Part shown: piece by piece, positions 24,770 through 32,293 of the stretch
Position numbering within the stretch: position 1 is the first letter of the stretch
Layout: every line of letters begins with the position of its first letter
Source: an uncultured Selenomonadales bacterium
Lineage (GTDB): Bacteria > Bacillota > Negativicutes > Selenomonadales > Selenomonadaceae
NCBI GenBank assembly: GCA_937877545.1
Contig: CALFJE010000062.1
Location: 5,738-69,737, forward strand
Reading direction: 5' to 3'
Length of the DNA stretch: 64,000 nt
The notes under the pieces: model-generated
The model's database searches: none
The model's input: the letters and a program-made list of their open reading frames with translations, nothing else
What the model was told of the DNA's origin: nothing
Made by a program: the position numbers and the translations under genes

Positions 24770-25114
24770 ATGGAGACGTTCGGACAAAAAATTAAACGGT
24801 TGCGCAAAGCGAAGAAAATCACTCAAACGGAGCTGGCGGAGTCGGTCGGCGTGGATTTCACGTACATCAGCAAGATAGAAAACGACAAGGGGCTTCGTCC
24901 GCCCGCCGAGTCGACAATAAGGAAACTTGCGCTGTTCTTGGAAACGGACGCGGAAGAATTGGTTTTATTGGCGAAAAAAGTTCCGCAAAATTTTCAAGAC
25001 ACCATCGTCGAAGACAAACTGGCGGTAGATTTCTTGCGCGTCTTCCCGAAACTAAACGAGACTCAGCGCGGCATTTTGGAAAAAATGATTGAGCAGGCGG
25101 AGGAGAAAGCTTGA
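24770..25114 (+). CDS. XRE family transcriptional regulator
   Basis: 114 residues. An N-terminal HTH_3 domain (about 5-65: FGQKIKRLRKAKKITQTELAESVGVDFTYISKIENDKG) is followed by a helical tail. The ATG at 24770 is preferred over the GTG at 24740 because the latter lies within the promoter and GAGGTGA is well spaced from the ATG. Paired with an ImmA/IrrE metallopeptidase whose start overlaps its stop, like ImmR-ImmA of integrative elements, where the peptidase cleaves the repressor. The target genes are unknown. Confidence 0.9.
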   Translation: METFGQKIKRLRKAKKITQTELAESVGVDFTYISKIENDKGLRPPAESTIRKLALFLETDAEELVLLAKKVPQNFQDTIVEDKLAVDFLRVFPKLNETQRGILEKMIEQAEEKA

Positions 25115-25674
25115 GGCAAAATATTGAGCAACTTGTCAATAAAATACTTCGCGAGGCAAAAATTTTAAGTCCGCCGATAAATGCAGAGCGACTTGCCGAA
25201 TCTTATTTCGAGCTGGATTTTGATTGCGGAAAATTGAATGGAACTGAATTGGCAGGCTTGAAAGTCGCAGAGAAAAAAATTTATATCAATGAATCCCGCG
25301 CAGAGGAACTTGCCGCGAACTCCGGCTTAAAAAATTTTACAATCGCGCATGAGCTTGGGCATTGGGTTTTGCACAGAGCTTTGATTGGCAAGCATTCCAA
25401 ACAAATCGAGCGTGAGGCTGATAGATTTGCGACGTGTTTGCTTATGCCGGAAAACAGGGTTCGTGAGGCGTTCGCTAAATTGCCTTCTTGGCTTCCTGTA
25501 GAAATGAAATTGAACTTTCTGGCAGAAAAGTTTTGCGTATCGCGGACGGCGATGAAAATTCGTCTGTCTCAATGGGAGCTGAAATTGATGCACGTTGACT
25601 TCAAAGACTACAGTTGCTACCAAAGCAAGGAAGACTTCTTGGAAAAGAAAGCAGGGCAAATGAGGCTGTTCTAA
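25111..25674 (+). CDS. ImmA/IrrE family metallo-endopeptidase
   Basis: 187 residues. The zinc motif HELGH is at 80-84 with the third ligand expected in EREADRFA (about 100-106), the standard DUF955 layout. The start is TTG overlapping the regulator's stop (TTGA), so the two are coupled. Known relatives (ImmA, IrrE) cleave or antagonise an XRE repressor in response to stress or DNA damage. Here it probably acts on the adjacent regulator. Confidence 0.9.
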   Translation: MRQNIEQLVNKILREAKILSPPINAERLAESYFELDFDCGKLNGTELAGLKVAEKKIYINESRAEELAANSGLKNFTIAHELGHWVLHRALIGKHSKQIEREADRFATCLLMPENRVREAFAKLPSWLPVEMKLNFLAEKFCVSRTAMKIRLSQWELKLMHVDFKDYSCYQSKEDFLEKKAGQMRLF

Positions 25675-25679
25675 AAAAC

Positions 25680-25708
25680 CTGACAGAATGCCCAAGTCAA
25701 ATTATAAT
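25680..25708 (+). promoter_or_regulatory. Sigma-A promoter of the first DUF4417 module
   Basis: CTGACA (25680-25685), 17-base spacer, perfect TATAAT (25703-25708). The module therefore has its own transcription start. Confidence 0.75.
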
Positions 25709-25728
25709 CGCCTGTGAGGTGATTTAAA

Positions 25729-26406
25729 TTGAATGATTATGCAATGGAACAGTTCCGCAATATTTACAAAGCTTTTATGGTTGAAGGAGCGAAATTTTGT
25801 TGGGAGTTCGATATTCCCGAATGTCCTTGCACTGCTAAGTCAATTCCGACAAAGTTAATTTACTACACCGATATTCAAAAGAACGAGCAATATTCGGGCT
25901 TTGTGCATTTTTATATGGACGATTACAAGTTTGAAAGCGTTTGGAACCATCCGCAAGCCGCTTTGAAGAAATTTAGACGTTGCGGCGGTGTTATCACGCC
26001 CGATTTTTCTACTTATCAAGAAATGCCTGCCGCGATAAAAATTTACAATACCTATAGAATGCGGGCATTCGGCTATTGGCTTGGCAAAAACGGGATTCAA
26101 GTTATAAACAACGTCCGCTGGGGCACGCCCGAAACTTACAAATATTGTTTTCTCGGCGTTGAGCAGAACAGTATCGTTTGTGTAAGTACGGTCGGCTGTC
26201 TCGCTGCAAAACATGATGAAGAACGTTTTACCGAAGGGCTTGACGTCATGATTAAAACTTTGAATCCGCGCCATATCTTAATGTACGGCAAGAAAGGAAG
26301 AAATTTCTTTGACAAATACATTGAAAGCGGAATCCCTGTTACGTTTTATGACCCGCCAAGATTTCACGAAGTTATTTTCAGAAAGGTGACCAAATTAGAC
26401 ATATGA
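25729..26406 (+). CDS. DUF4417 domain protein (module 1)
   Basis: 225 residues. It matches DUF4417: IPTKLIYYTDIQ, then GVITPDFSTYQEMPAAIKIYNTYRMRAFGYWLGKNGIQVINNVRWG, SIVCVSTVGCLA and HILMYGKKG. Function is not known. A paralogue (30329-31000) with the same motif order heads a mirror-image module. The start is TTG after GAGGTGA. Its stop overlaps the ATG of the next ORF (ATGA), implying coupling to a toxin-like gene. Confidence 0.85.
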   Translation: MNDYAMEQFRNIYKAFMVEGAKFCWEFDIPECPCTAKSIPTKLIYYTDIQKNEQYSGFVHFYMDDYKFESVWNHPQAALKKFRRCGGVITPDFSTYQEMPAAIKIYNTYRMRAFGYWLGKNGIQVINNVRWGTPETYKYCFLGVEQNSIVCVSTVGCLAAKHDEERFTEGLDVMIKTLNPRHILMYGKKGRNFFDKYIESGIPVTFYDPPRFHEVIFRKVTKLDI

Positions 26407-26760
26407 GCAAAAAGAAAGCTTACGAATTTTTTCGGGACAGTCGGTGACATCATTGACCTTATTAAAAGTCTGCCGCCGGCTCCCACTCAAGTTTTTCTTG
26501 AAACCTGGTATGAATTTGTGGTAGAAAATAATCCTGTCTATTATTTACACAGAGAATTTTATCACAAAATAACAAAGCTCAGAGTGCGTTTCGATCTCGG
26601 ACAAGAAGGCAAACACGGTTTTGAAGCTAAAGATCATTGGCACATTTACAATCCTTTCACAAAGGGCAAAATTGACTTGTACTTTGATAAAGACGGGAAC
26701 CCCGTTAAAGACGGCTCCGACCCATCGCACGTTATTCCCAAAAAAGATGGAGATGATTAA
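26403..26760 (+). pseudogene. Toxin-domain-like protein, frame-disrupted (module 1)
   Basis: The ATG at 26403 overlaps the DUF4417 stop but runs into a stop after 14 codons. Removing one A from the A5 run at 26409-26413 yields a continuous 118-residue protein. It begins MSKRKLTNFFGTVG and contains KITKLRVRFDLGQEGKHGF and DHWHIYNP, ending in an acidic tail. The DxG...GKHG...DHWH pattern resembles C-terminal domains of polymorphic toxins, where His residues are catalytic; that is a resemblance, not a family match. A GTG at 26518 could start a shorter 80-residue product. Confidence 0.55.
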
Positions 26761-27151
26761 ATTGACGCTTGCTGAATTTGAGTATAAATATTATCTGCAT
26801 GACAGCGACATTGAAAAAATCGAGTACGATGCCGAAAATAAAACTCTCACGCTTACGATTGAATTTTGTTTTTGGATGCAGAACTGGTACGACAAGACGA
26901 CGCCTAAGAACGGTTTAATCGCCGTGACTTTTGAAAATGTATCGCATTATTCGTATGAAGGCTACGATCCGAGCAAACTTTTTAGCGATTGCACACCCGA
27001 AATTTTACAAACTGAAATTGCTGATGACGGCACGTTAGTTATTTACACATTTGAATTTGTTCGCTACGAACCCGGCGAAGACCTATATCCTGTAATGAAG
27101 ATTAACGCCGCTAACGTCGAAGTCACAGAGCTTGAACGATACAACTTGTAA
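26747..27151 (+). CDS. Immunity-like small acidic protein (module 1)
   Basis: About 134 residues starting inside the end of the toxin-like ORF (ATG at 26747 or 26753), so translation is coupled. It is acidic and rich in aromatic residues, with FEYKYYLHDSDIEKIEYD, LTLTIEFCFWMQNWYDK and IYTFEFVRYEPGEDL. Acidity, size and position directly after a toxin-like gene are typical of immunity proteins. No named immunity family was recognised. Confidence 0.6.
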   Translation: MEMIKLTLAEFEYKYYLHDSDIEKIEYDAENKTLTLTIEFCFWMQNWYDKTTPKNGLIAVTFENVSHYSYEGYDPSKLFSDCTPEILQTEIADDGTLVIYTFEFVRYEPGEDLYPVMKINAANVEVTELERYNL

Positions 27152-27153
27152 AA

Positions 27154-27169
27154 TTCCAATATATTGGAA
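27154..27169. promoter_or_regulatory. Perfect 16-bp palindrome upstream of the type IIG gene
   Basis: TTCCAATATATTGGAA is its own reverse complement. It lies 3 bases after the immunity-like stop, about 90 bases before the restriction gene. It could be an operator for a dimeric regulator; the regulator is unknown. Confidence 0.45.
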
Positions 27170-27190
27170 AACGTAAAATGAACGCTCAAA

Positions 27191-27215
27191 ACGCCCGCGC
27201 AGGCGATTTTTTTTT
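27191..27215 (+). terminator. Terminator after DUF4417 module 1
   Basis: Short stem CGCC/GGCG (27192-27195 with 27202-27205) followed by ATTTTTTTTT. The T-run is immediately followed by, and overlaps, the next promoter. Confidence 0.65.
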
Positions 27216-27242
27216 GCTCGCGAAGGAAATTTTTGCTAAAAT
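27214..27242 (+). promoter_or_regulatory. Promoter of the type IIG restriction gene
   Basis: TTGCTC (27214-27219), 17-base spacer, extended -10 TGC-TAAAAT (27237-27242); the ATG at 27261 has SD GGAGGTGG. Confidence 0.6.
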
Positions 27243-27260
27243 CGGCGCGGAGGTGGCTTT

Positions 27261-29633
27261 ATGAAGAAAAATCTGTTCCAAACACTCGCCGAAGCCAATA
27301 CGGAGGAAGAACTCAAAAATTTTTTCGCCAAACGGTTCAACATCAAGCTCGCGACTAAAAATTTCATCGACCTGTACACTCAGCAGATTCTTTTCGAGTT
27401 CAAGCTCGATAAAAACCTTAAAAATCCTCAAACTCTCGCCGAAATCGTCGCTCAAACTCTTTACTACGTCCGCAGATTGAAATTCGGCAATGATTTTCGC
27501 CCCGTCAGCCAAAATATCTGCATCGTCACTAAAAATTTCGCCGTCATCTTCCAGACTGATTCTTTCGCCGCATTTTATGACGATAATAACGCTTACGATT
27601 GGGATTTAGCCCCGTCGTCGCCTTGCAAAAAACTTGTAAACGCTTTATCTAACTCCGAACTCATCATCAACGCCAAAATTTACGATTTATCCGTTTACAC
27701 AGTCGAAATTGAATTTGTAAGGGATATTGAACGCATTTTTAAAGGCAAATCACGCAATGTTAAGCAAATTACCGAGCAAAACTTCGAGCAAATCTTTATT
27801 TATTGGCAAAAATTGTTCGGTGCCGCCGTCAAAAACGGGCGCAAGCCTTCCGAATACTTCATTACCGATATTGAGCAGGGTAAATCCGAAGATTTAAGAA
27901 ACAGCGTACTTTTTCGCATGAATAGCGGCGAGCGCGTCGAAAAATCTATCAAACCAGATGATTATAATCAGTTTTGGGCGATGTACGACAAAATTAAGAT
28001 TGCCGACGCGATTATTTCCATTCGTCGCAAGATGGATAGACTTACTGAAGAAAATTTGCGCCGTCGCACAGGTGAATTTTATACGCCGCTCCAATTTGCC
28101 GATAAAGCCTTTGAATATCTGCAACGAACCGTCGGTCAGTGGTGGCTTGACGATAATTTTCGCCTTTGGGATATGGCGGCGGGCACCGGCAACCTTGAAT
28201 TTAATTTTCCGCCCGAAATTCTCAAGCGTTGTTATATTTCCACGCTGATTCAAGACGACGCCGACTATTGCAAGAGCATTTTCAGCGAGGCGACCGTTTT
28301 TCAATTCGATTTTCTCAACGACGACGCCAATAAATTGCCCGAAAACCTGCGCGGCGACCTCGATAACCCTAATATCAAGTGGATTATCTATATAAATCCC
28401 CCTTACGCCACTTCAGCTAACAATCACGGCGATAAAAAAGCTAAAGATAACATTTCAATGACTAAAATTCGTAAGCAAATGATTGCTGATGATTTAAAAG
28501 CGTCAAGCCAAGAACTTTACGCGCAATTTTTATATCGAATCAGCAAATTTTTTGCCAATCGAACGGCTTATCTCGGCATTTTTTCTACGTTGAAATATAT
28601 TAAGTCTGGACAAGAGCAAAAATTTCTTGACAAAGTATTTAATTACAAGTTTGAACGCGGCTTTGTATTCAATTCAAAAATTTTTCAAGGTTGCACTGGA
28701 CAATTTCCTGTAGGCTTTTTAATTTGGAACTTATCGGAGCATATTTCGTTTGATGAGCAAATAATTTCGCTTGATGTTTATGATTCAGCTGTTGAAAAGG
28801 TCGCCGAAAAGATTTGTTATCCTGCGCGGCAAGAAAATTTCCTAAATATATGGATTAAACGGTCTCGCGGAACAAAAAAATTCCCGCCGATGTCAAGCGG
28901 GATAAAAATTAACTACACAAGTAAAACTCCGAAGGATAAAGTGCCAGAAAATTTTTTAGCGACGTTTATGTACAGCGGAAATGACTTTTCAAATCAAATT
29001 TACACGTCGTTTATATCTGGTTCAGTTGCAAGGCACGGAGGAATTTCAGTTACGGCAGAAAATTTTGAATCGGCAATGATAGTGCACATGGTGCGGCGAT
29101 TGCCAAAGGCGACGTGGCTCAACGACCGAGATCAATTCATGCAACCGACGCGAGAACTTTCACGGGAATTTATAGGCGACGCGGTGATATGGAGCCTGTT
29201 TTCGCCGTCGAATCAGACAGTATCGCTAAAAAATGTGGAATATGAGGGCGAAATCTATCAGATAGCGAACAATTTCTATCCGTTCGAGCTAGTGGAGGTA
29301 AAAAGTTGGGAATGCACGATGCCCGCGCTGCGAATGGAGATATTTCGAGCGACAGAGGACAGATTTGCGGCGAAATGGATAAAAAAACACCGCGACGAGT
29401 TGTCAACGGCGGCAATATCGGTATTGGACGCGGCACGAACGATTTACAAGAAATTTTACGCGGAATTAGAGCGATTGGACGTAGCGCGTTGGAAAATCGA
29501 GAGTTGGGACGCTGGCTGGTATCAAATCCGCATGAGTTTAGGCGCGACGATAGATTTAAGTGCGTTATCAGCGAAATTGGAGCCGCAAATTTATGAATTG
29601 GGCTTTTTAAGAGACGAAGTGCGATACTTTTAG
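27261..29633 (+). CDS. Type IIG restriction endonuclease/adenine methyltransferase
   Basis: 790 residues, a single protein expected to methylate adenine and cut DNA. The N-terminal region has an ExK-type element in ILFEFKLDKN (about 46), suggestive of a PD-(D/E)xK nuclease. After a helical connector come the methyltransferase motifs: motif I DMAAGTGNLEF (about 298-306) and motif IV INPPYA (about 378-382). The C-terminal ~350 residues should recognise DNA. No separate methylase or specificity subunit lies nearby. It is flanked on both sides by DUF4417/toxin-like/immunity-like modules. A degraded copy of its last ~75 codons is at 31536-31768. Confidence 0.85.
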   Translation: MKKNLFQTLAEANTEEELKNFFAKRFNIKLATKNFIDLYTQQILFEFKLDKNLKNPQTLAEIVAQTLYYVRRLKFGNDFRPVSQNICIVTKNFAVIFQTDSFAAFYDDNNAYDWDLAPSSPCKKLVNALSNSELIINAKIYDLSVYTVEIEFVRDIERIFKGKSRNVKQITEQNFEQIFIYWQKLFGAAVKNGRKPSEYFITDIEQGKSEDLRNSVLFRMNSGERVEKSIKPDDYNQFWAMYDKIKIADAIISIRRKMDRLTEENLRRRTGEFYTPLQFADKAFEYLQRTVGQWWLDDNFRLWDMAAGTGNLEFNFPPEILKRCYISTLIQDDADYCKSIFSEATVFQFDFLNDDANKLPENLRGDLDNPNIKWIIYINPPYATSANNHGDKKAKDNISMTKIRKQMIADDLKASSQELYAQFLYRISKFFANRTAYLGIFSTLKYIKSGQEQKFLDKVFNYKFERGFVFNSKIFQGCTGQFPVGFLIWNLSEHISFDEQIISLDVYDSAVEKVAEKICYPARQENFLNIWIKRSRGTKKFPPMSSGIKINYTSKTPKDKVPENFLATFMYSGNDFSNQIYTSFISGSVARHGGISVTAENFESAMIVHMVRRLPKATWLNDRDQFMQPTRELSREFIGDAVIWSLFSPSNQTVSLKNVEYEGEIYQIANNFYPFELVEVKSWECTMPALRMEIFRATEDRFAAKWIKKHRDELSTAAISVLDAARTIYKKFYAELERLDVARWKIESWDAGWYQIRMSLGATIDLSALSAKLEPQIYELGFLRDEVRYF

Positions 29634-29639
29634 GCGGAT

Positions 29640-29930
29640 TCAAGTAAAAAACTCCACATCGATATTTTTTTCGGCTTCGGCGATGGATTTACCGTCGAAT
29701 AAAATTTTAGCGTCGATTAAATTCTTCACGGCTTGTTTGAGTGCGCCGAGATTATTTTCAACTTCGACGCAGTAACATGGGTTTTCATCGCCACTGCGCC
29801 ATATCGAAATTTTTAAACATTCGGCGGAGTTTTCTTTCTGGAAATTGTATTGAACACCTGAGTAGGAAAATTCAACTTCGTCGTAGTCCGTCAACGTCTT
29901 TTGAAAGTTTTTTAATGTCATACCGTTCAT
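29640..29930 (-). CDS. Immunity-like small acidic protein (module 2)
   Basis: 96 residues, acidic: KNFQKTLTDYDEVEFSYSGVQYNF, ISIWRSGDENPCYCVEVENNL, and a final ENIDVEFFT. Its ATG overlaps the stop of the toxin-like gene (ATGA), as expected for a toxin/immunity pair. It shares no clear sequence with the module 1 immunity-like protein, consistent with each protecting against a different toxin. No named family recognised. Confidence 0.6.
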   Translation of the reverse strand: MNGMTLKNFQKTLTDYDEVEFSYSGVQYNFQKENSAECLKISIWRSGDENPCYCVEVENNLGALKQAVKNLIDAKILFDGKSIAEAEKNIDVEFFT

Positions 29931-30328
29931 TCGTCAAACACCTTCTCAATAAATTTTTTGTAATTGTCATACTCAGCCGGTGTCAAATCGATGTGTTCTT
30001 TCTGTCGAATGCCGTCAATGTAGATGTGCTTATGCAACGACATTTTACCGTCTTTCATATGGTAGTCAATATCCATTACGGGCTTGTTATCCTCGCCGAA
30101 AATTCTAAGCTGTTTAAAAACGCCGTTCTTGCCGTAAAGCAGATATGAAACATTTGGAATTTCAGAGTTGCGCGGCAAACTGAGACTTTGATTAGGATTG
30201 TCCGGGCGAAGAATCGGAATACCATACAAAGTGCCTGTAGTGTGCCAGCCTTTAGGGATATTTTCCATTGCGGAAGAAGTTTGCGAACCTTTGGTGTTGA
30301 GACAACGCCCCGATTTACCTGTCCCCAT
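29927..30328 (-). CDS. Toxin-domain-like protein with GTG/LNTKGS N-terminus (module 2)
   Basis: 133 residues, intact. The short N-terminus MGTGKSGRCLNTKGS is Gly/Ser-rich. It leads into a predicted beta-rich domain with FKQLRIFGEDNKPVMDIDY, then HKHIYIDGIRQKEH and a helical end. The DIDYH...HKHI arrangement resembles C-terminal RNase-like domains of polymorphic toxins; this is a resemblance only. The ATG follows directly on the DUF4417 stop (TAA-ATG). No large secretion or delivery domain is attached, so export, if any, would need another route. Confidence 0.6.
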   Translation of the reverse strand: MGTGKSGRCLNTKGSQTSSAMENIPKGWHTTGTLYGIPILRPDNPNQSLSLPRNSEIPNVSYLLYGKNGVFKQLRIFGEDNKPVMDIDYHMKDGKMSLHKHIYIDGIRQKEHIDLTPAEYDNYKKFIEKVFDE

Positions 30329-31000
30329 TTATTTTCCTCCTTTAACTTGCGAAATCCAATCGGGATAGCGGACAAAGTTAGTTTTGCTCAAAATTTCGGC
30401 GGAGAAAACGGATTTAGGCATACTTCCGTAAACCAAAACGACTTCGGGCGTCAATTCATCGAGCATCGCCTCCAAACCCTTGCGAAAATAAAATTTATTC
30501 TCTTTGCCGCGAATGCAACCGTAAGTTCCGACCGAGACGATAGAATTTTTCGGCGCCCCCAAGAACGCGAACTTTTCGGGCAATTCTTTTGTAGTGTAAC
30601 TGCGCTCGTCGCCCCAACGAACATTCGTAATGACATACGCGCCGTTTTTCTGCAGATAATGACCGATAGCTCTGTTGCGATAGACATTTGCAATTTGAAC
30701 GATAAGCGGAGCGTCGCGATAAAGTGAATTGTCTGGCGTCACGACAGCGGAGAAACGCAGTAAATCTTCCAAAAAATCTTCCGGTTTGCGAACAAGGTCT
30801 GAAAAGTTTATGTCATGCTCGTAAAAGGCAACGCACTCGGAAAAATCTTTACTGCGGTTGCGTTTGGGAAATGGAATCATGTTCGGCGGGATAAAAACCT
30901 TTTTTGGCGGCTCGATTTTCGGAATCTCAAGCACGCCGTCAAAAAATGCAGTCTCAACCAATTCCAAGTTAAAGCCTTCGTCGAAAGTGTTTTTAAGCAT
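30329..31000 (-). CDS. DUF4417 domain protein (module 2)
   Basis: 223 residues. It shares the motif order of the module 1 protein: CVAFYEHDINF, VVTPDNSLYRDAPLIVQIANVYRNRAIGHYLQKNGAYVITNVRWG, SIVSVGTYGCI, and VLVYGSMPK. The two proteins are diverged rather than recent duplicates. SD GAGGAGTG precedes the ATG. It heads the minus-strand module DUF4417, toxin-like, immunity-like. Confidence 0.85.
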   Translation of the reverse strand: MLKNTFDEGFNLELVETAFFDGVLEIPKIEPPKKVFIPPNMIPFPKRNRSKDFSECVAFYEHDINFSDLVRKPEDFLEDLLRFSAVVTPDNSLYRDAPLIVQIANVYRNRAIGHYLQKNGAYVITNVRWGDERSYTTKELPEKFAFLGAPKNSIVSVGTYGCIRGKENKFYFRKGLEAMLDELTPEVVLVYGSMPKSVFSAEILSKTNFVRYPDWISQVKGGK

Positions 31001-31025
31001 AAAAAATCACTCCTCAAAATAATTT

Positions 31026-31054
31026 TTGACCTCAGGAGTGAAGTATGCTAATAT
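31026..31054 (+). promoter_or_regulatory. Strong sigma-A promoter of a small RNA
   Basis: TTGACC (31026-31031), 17-base spacer, TAATAT (31049-31054) with an extended TGC. It points away from the divergent DUF4417 gene. Confidence 0.75.
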
Positions 31055-31060
31055 GCAAAC

Positions 31061-31139
31061 GGAAATAACGTTATGTATAAAAACATACTCGTCAGAAAGC
31101 ACCTGATCACTGTTGGTAGCGGGAGTCAGATGTTTTTTT
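31061..31139 (+). ncRNA. Candidate small RNA (about 79 nt)
   Basis: The promoter at 31026-31054 is followed by about 79 bases. They hold an early TATGT/ACATA hairpin and a terminator-like stem (31100-31106 with 31126-31132, one mismatch) with a long loop, then T7. No protein-coding gene fits; a 27-codon ORF within it lacks an SD. It lies between the DUF4417 module and a hypothetical gene. No known RNA family recognised. Confidence 0.5.
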
Positions 31140-31171
31140 GTTTGAGGTCGCCGTAAACTTTAGTCGTTCGA

Positions 31172-31465
31172 TTATTCCTTGCGTCGTTTGTTAAACTTTC
31201 TTGCGCTTTTTAAGTTAAAAATCATTGCGTCGTCGTTGTCAGAATAAATTCCGTCTGCACGGTAGTTGTATGCGTCCAAATCCCAACACATCATGCGAGC
31301 TATCATTTGTTGCAATTCGCGGTTGTTGATACGCACGCCGTTTTTCCAATTCGAGCCTTCGCGGAAGAATGAAATTTTATCTTCCTCTTTGTCATCGCAT
31401 TTTTGTATTGCAATCTGCTGTTCGTCTGCGTTTAATAGAAAAGTTACGTATTTGGTTTTCTGCAT
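31172..31465 (-). CDS. Hypothetical protein of the accessory island
   Basis: 97 residues. KYVTFLLNADEQQIAIQKCDDKEEDKISF and RELQQMIARMMCWDL, then MIFNLKSARKF. Similar short proteins occur in mobile regions of Firmicutes, but no domain name can be given. It begins at the base next to 31466, from which a short unrelated plus-strand ORF fragment runs into the restriction-gene remnant. Confidence 0.45.
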   Translation of the reverse strand: MQKTKYVTFLLNADEQQIAIQKCDDKEEDKISFFREGSNWKNGVRINNRELQQMIARMMCWDLDAYNYRADGIYSDNDDAMIFNLKSARKFNKRRKE

Positions 31466-31535
31466 ATGGAAGACTACATTGCCGTTAAAATTTATCCCAT
31501 TGCTTGTGACAGATACGAAAGAATTTCCTTGCTTT

Positions 31536-31768
31536 ATCAGATAGCGAACAATTTCTATCCGTTCAAGTTGTCGACGGAGGCTTTGGCGATTTTATATAGA
31601 ATTGGAGCGATTGGACGTTTCGCGTTGGAAAATCGAGAGTTGGGACGCGGGCTGTATCAAATCCGCATGGCTTTAGGCGTTTCGATAGACTTAAGCGCGT
31701 TATCAGCGAAGTTGGAGCCGCAGATTTATGAACTGGGATTCTTGAGAGACGAAGTGCGATATTTTTAA
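31536..31768 (+). pseudogene. Remnant of the C-terminus of a type IIG restriction enzyme
   Basis: From about 31538 the DNA matches the 3' end of the gene at 27261-29633. First comes YQIANNFYPF, then a jump (internal deletion), then the last ~55 codons to the same ELGFLRDEVRYF end. A one-base deletion near 31650 puts the earlier part out of frame with the final part. The 70 bases before it (from the ATG at 31466) encode unrelated residues. Confidence 0.85.
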
Positions 31769-32016
31769 TAGTGCCCCTTGCAAATCTTGATGATTATCGT
31801 ATCGTCCTTAACGTCATAAACCAAGCGATTTGTGTCGTCGATGCGGCGGCTGTAACCTGCGCCGTATTTCAGACGTTCGGGTTTACCTTCACCGCACAGA
31901 ATTCCGTCGTGCTCAATGCTCTGCAAAAGCCGATTGATTTTGTCTAACGTCTTTTTGTATTGGTTTTCCCAATAAACGTATTGTCGCCAAGCTGTTTCAG
32001 TGAAGGTTCTGAGCAT
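31765..32016 (-). CDS. Txe/YoeB family toxin
   Basis: 83 residues starting at the ATG at 32016: FTETAWRQYVYWENQYKKTLDKINRLLQ, then GKPERLKYGAGYSRRIDDTNRLVYDV and a final KICKGHY. This is the complete YoeB pattern. The catalytic Glu, Arg and C-terminal His-Tyr are in place. YoeB toxins cleave mRNA at the ribosomal A site. It overlaps the antitoxin gene by 20 bp and shares its promoter. Its stop abuts the restriction-gene remnant. Confidence 0.92.
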   Translation of the reverse strand: MLRTFTETAWRQYVYWENQYKKTLDKINRLLQSIEHDGILCGEGKPERLKYGAGYSRRIDDTNRLVYDVKDDTIIIKICKGHY

Positions 32017-32272
32017 TGACGAAAGCCTTCCACTCTTCCTCGGTAAACGTAACGACTTTGCCTTCTTTAAGCTGCATGTCACTTCTTTCGATTTCGGCGT
32101 AGAAACGAGCGGCGCGGATGACCTTTGGGAGGTCGAATTTGCCTTCAGCCAACATATCCTTAAGCTCCAAGACGAAATATTTCAATTCGAGCGGCGTGAA
32201 GGTAATATTTTCCGTGACGTTCAGAATTTCTTGATTCAAAGTTTCGGGATTCAAAGTTTGAGCTTCAATCAT
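31997..32272 (-). CDS. Antitoxin partner of the YoeB-type toxin
   Basis: 91 residues from the ATG at 32272, chosen because GAGGAG precedes it. The N-terminus is short and contains two copies of a NPETLNQE-like stretch. The C-terminal KEGKVVTFTEEEWKAFVNAQ resembles the toxin-binding tail of YefM/RelB-type antitoxins. It overlaps the toxin gene by 20 bp, as is common. It should neutralise the toxin and repress the operon. Confidence 0.8.
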   Translation of the reverse strand: MIEAQTLNPETLNQEILNVTENITFTPLELKYFVLELKDMLAEGKFDLPKVIRAARFYAEIERSDMQLKEGKVVTFTEEEWKAFVNAQNLH

Positions 32273-32293
32273 GTTAATCAACTCCTCGGCGAG

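Noticed and set aside
31073..31156. 27-codon ORF (MYKNILVRKH...) inside the small-RNA candidate
   Set aside because: No SD before the ATG, and it reads through the terminator T-run.
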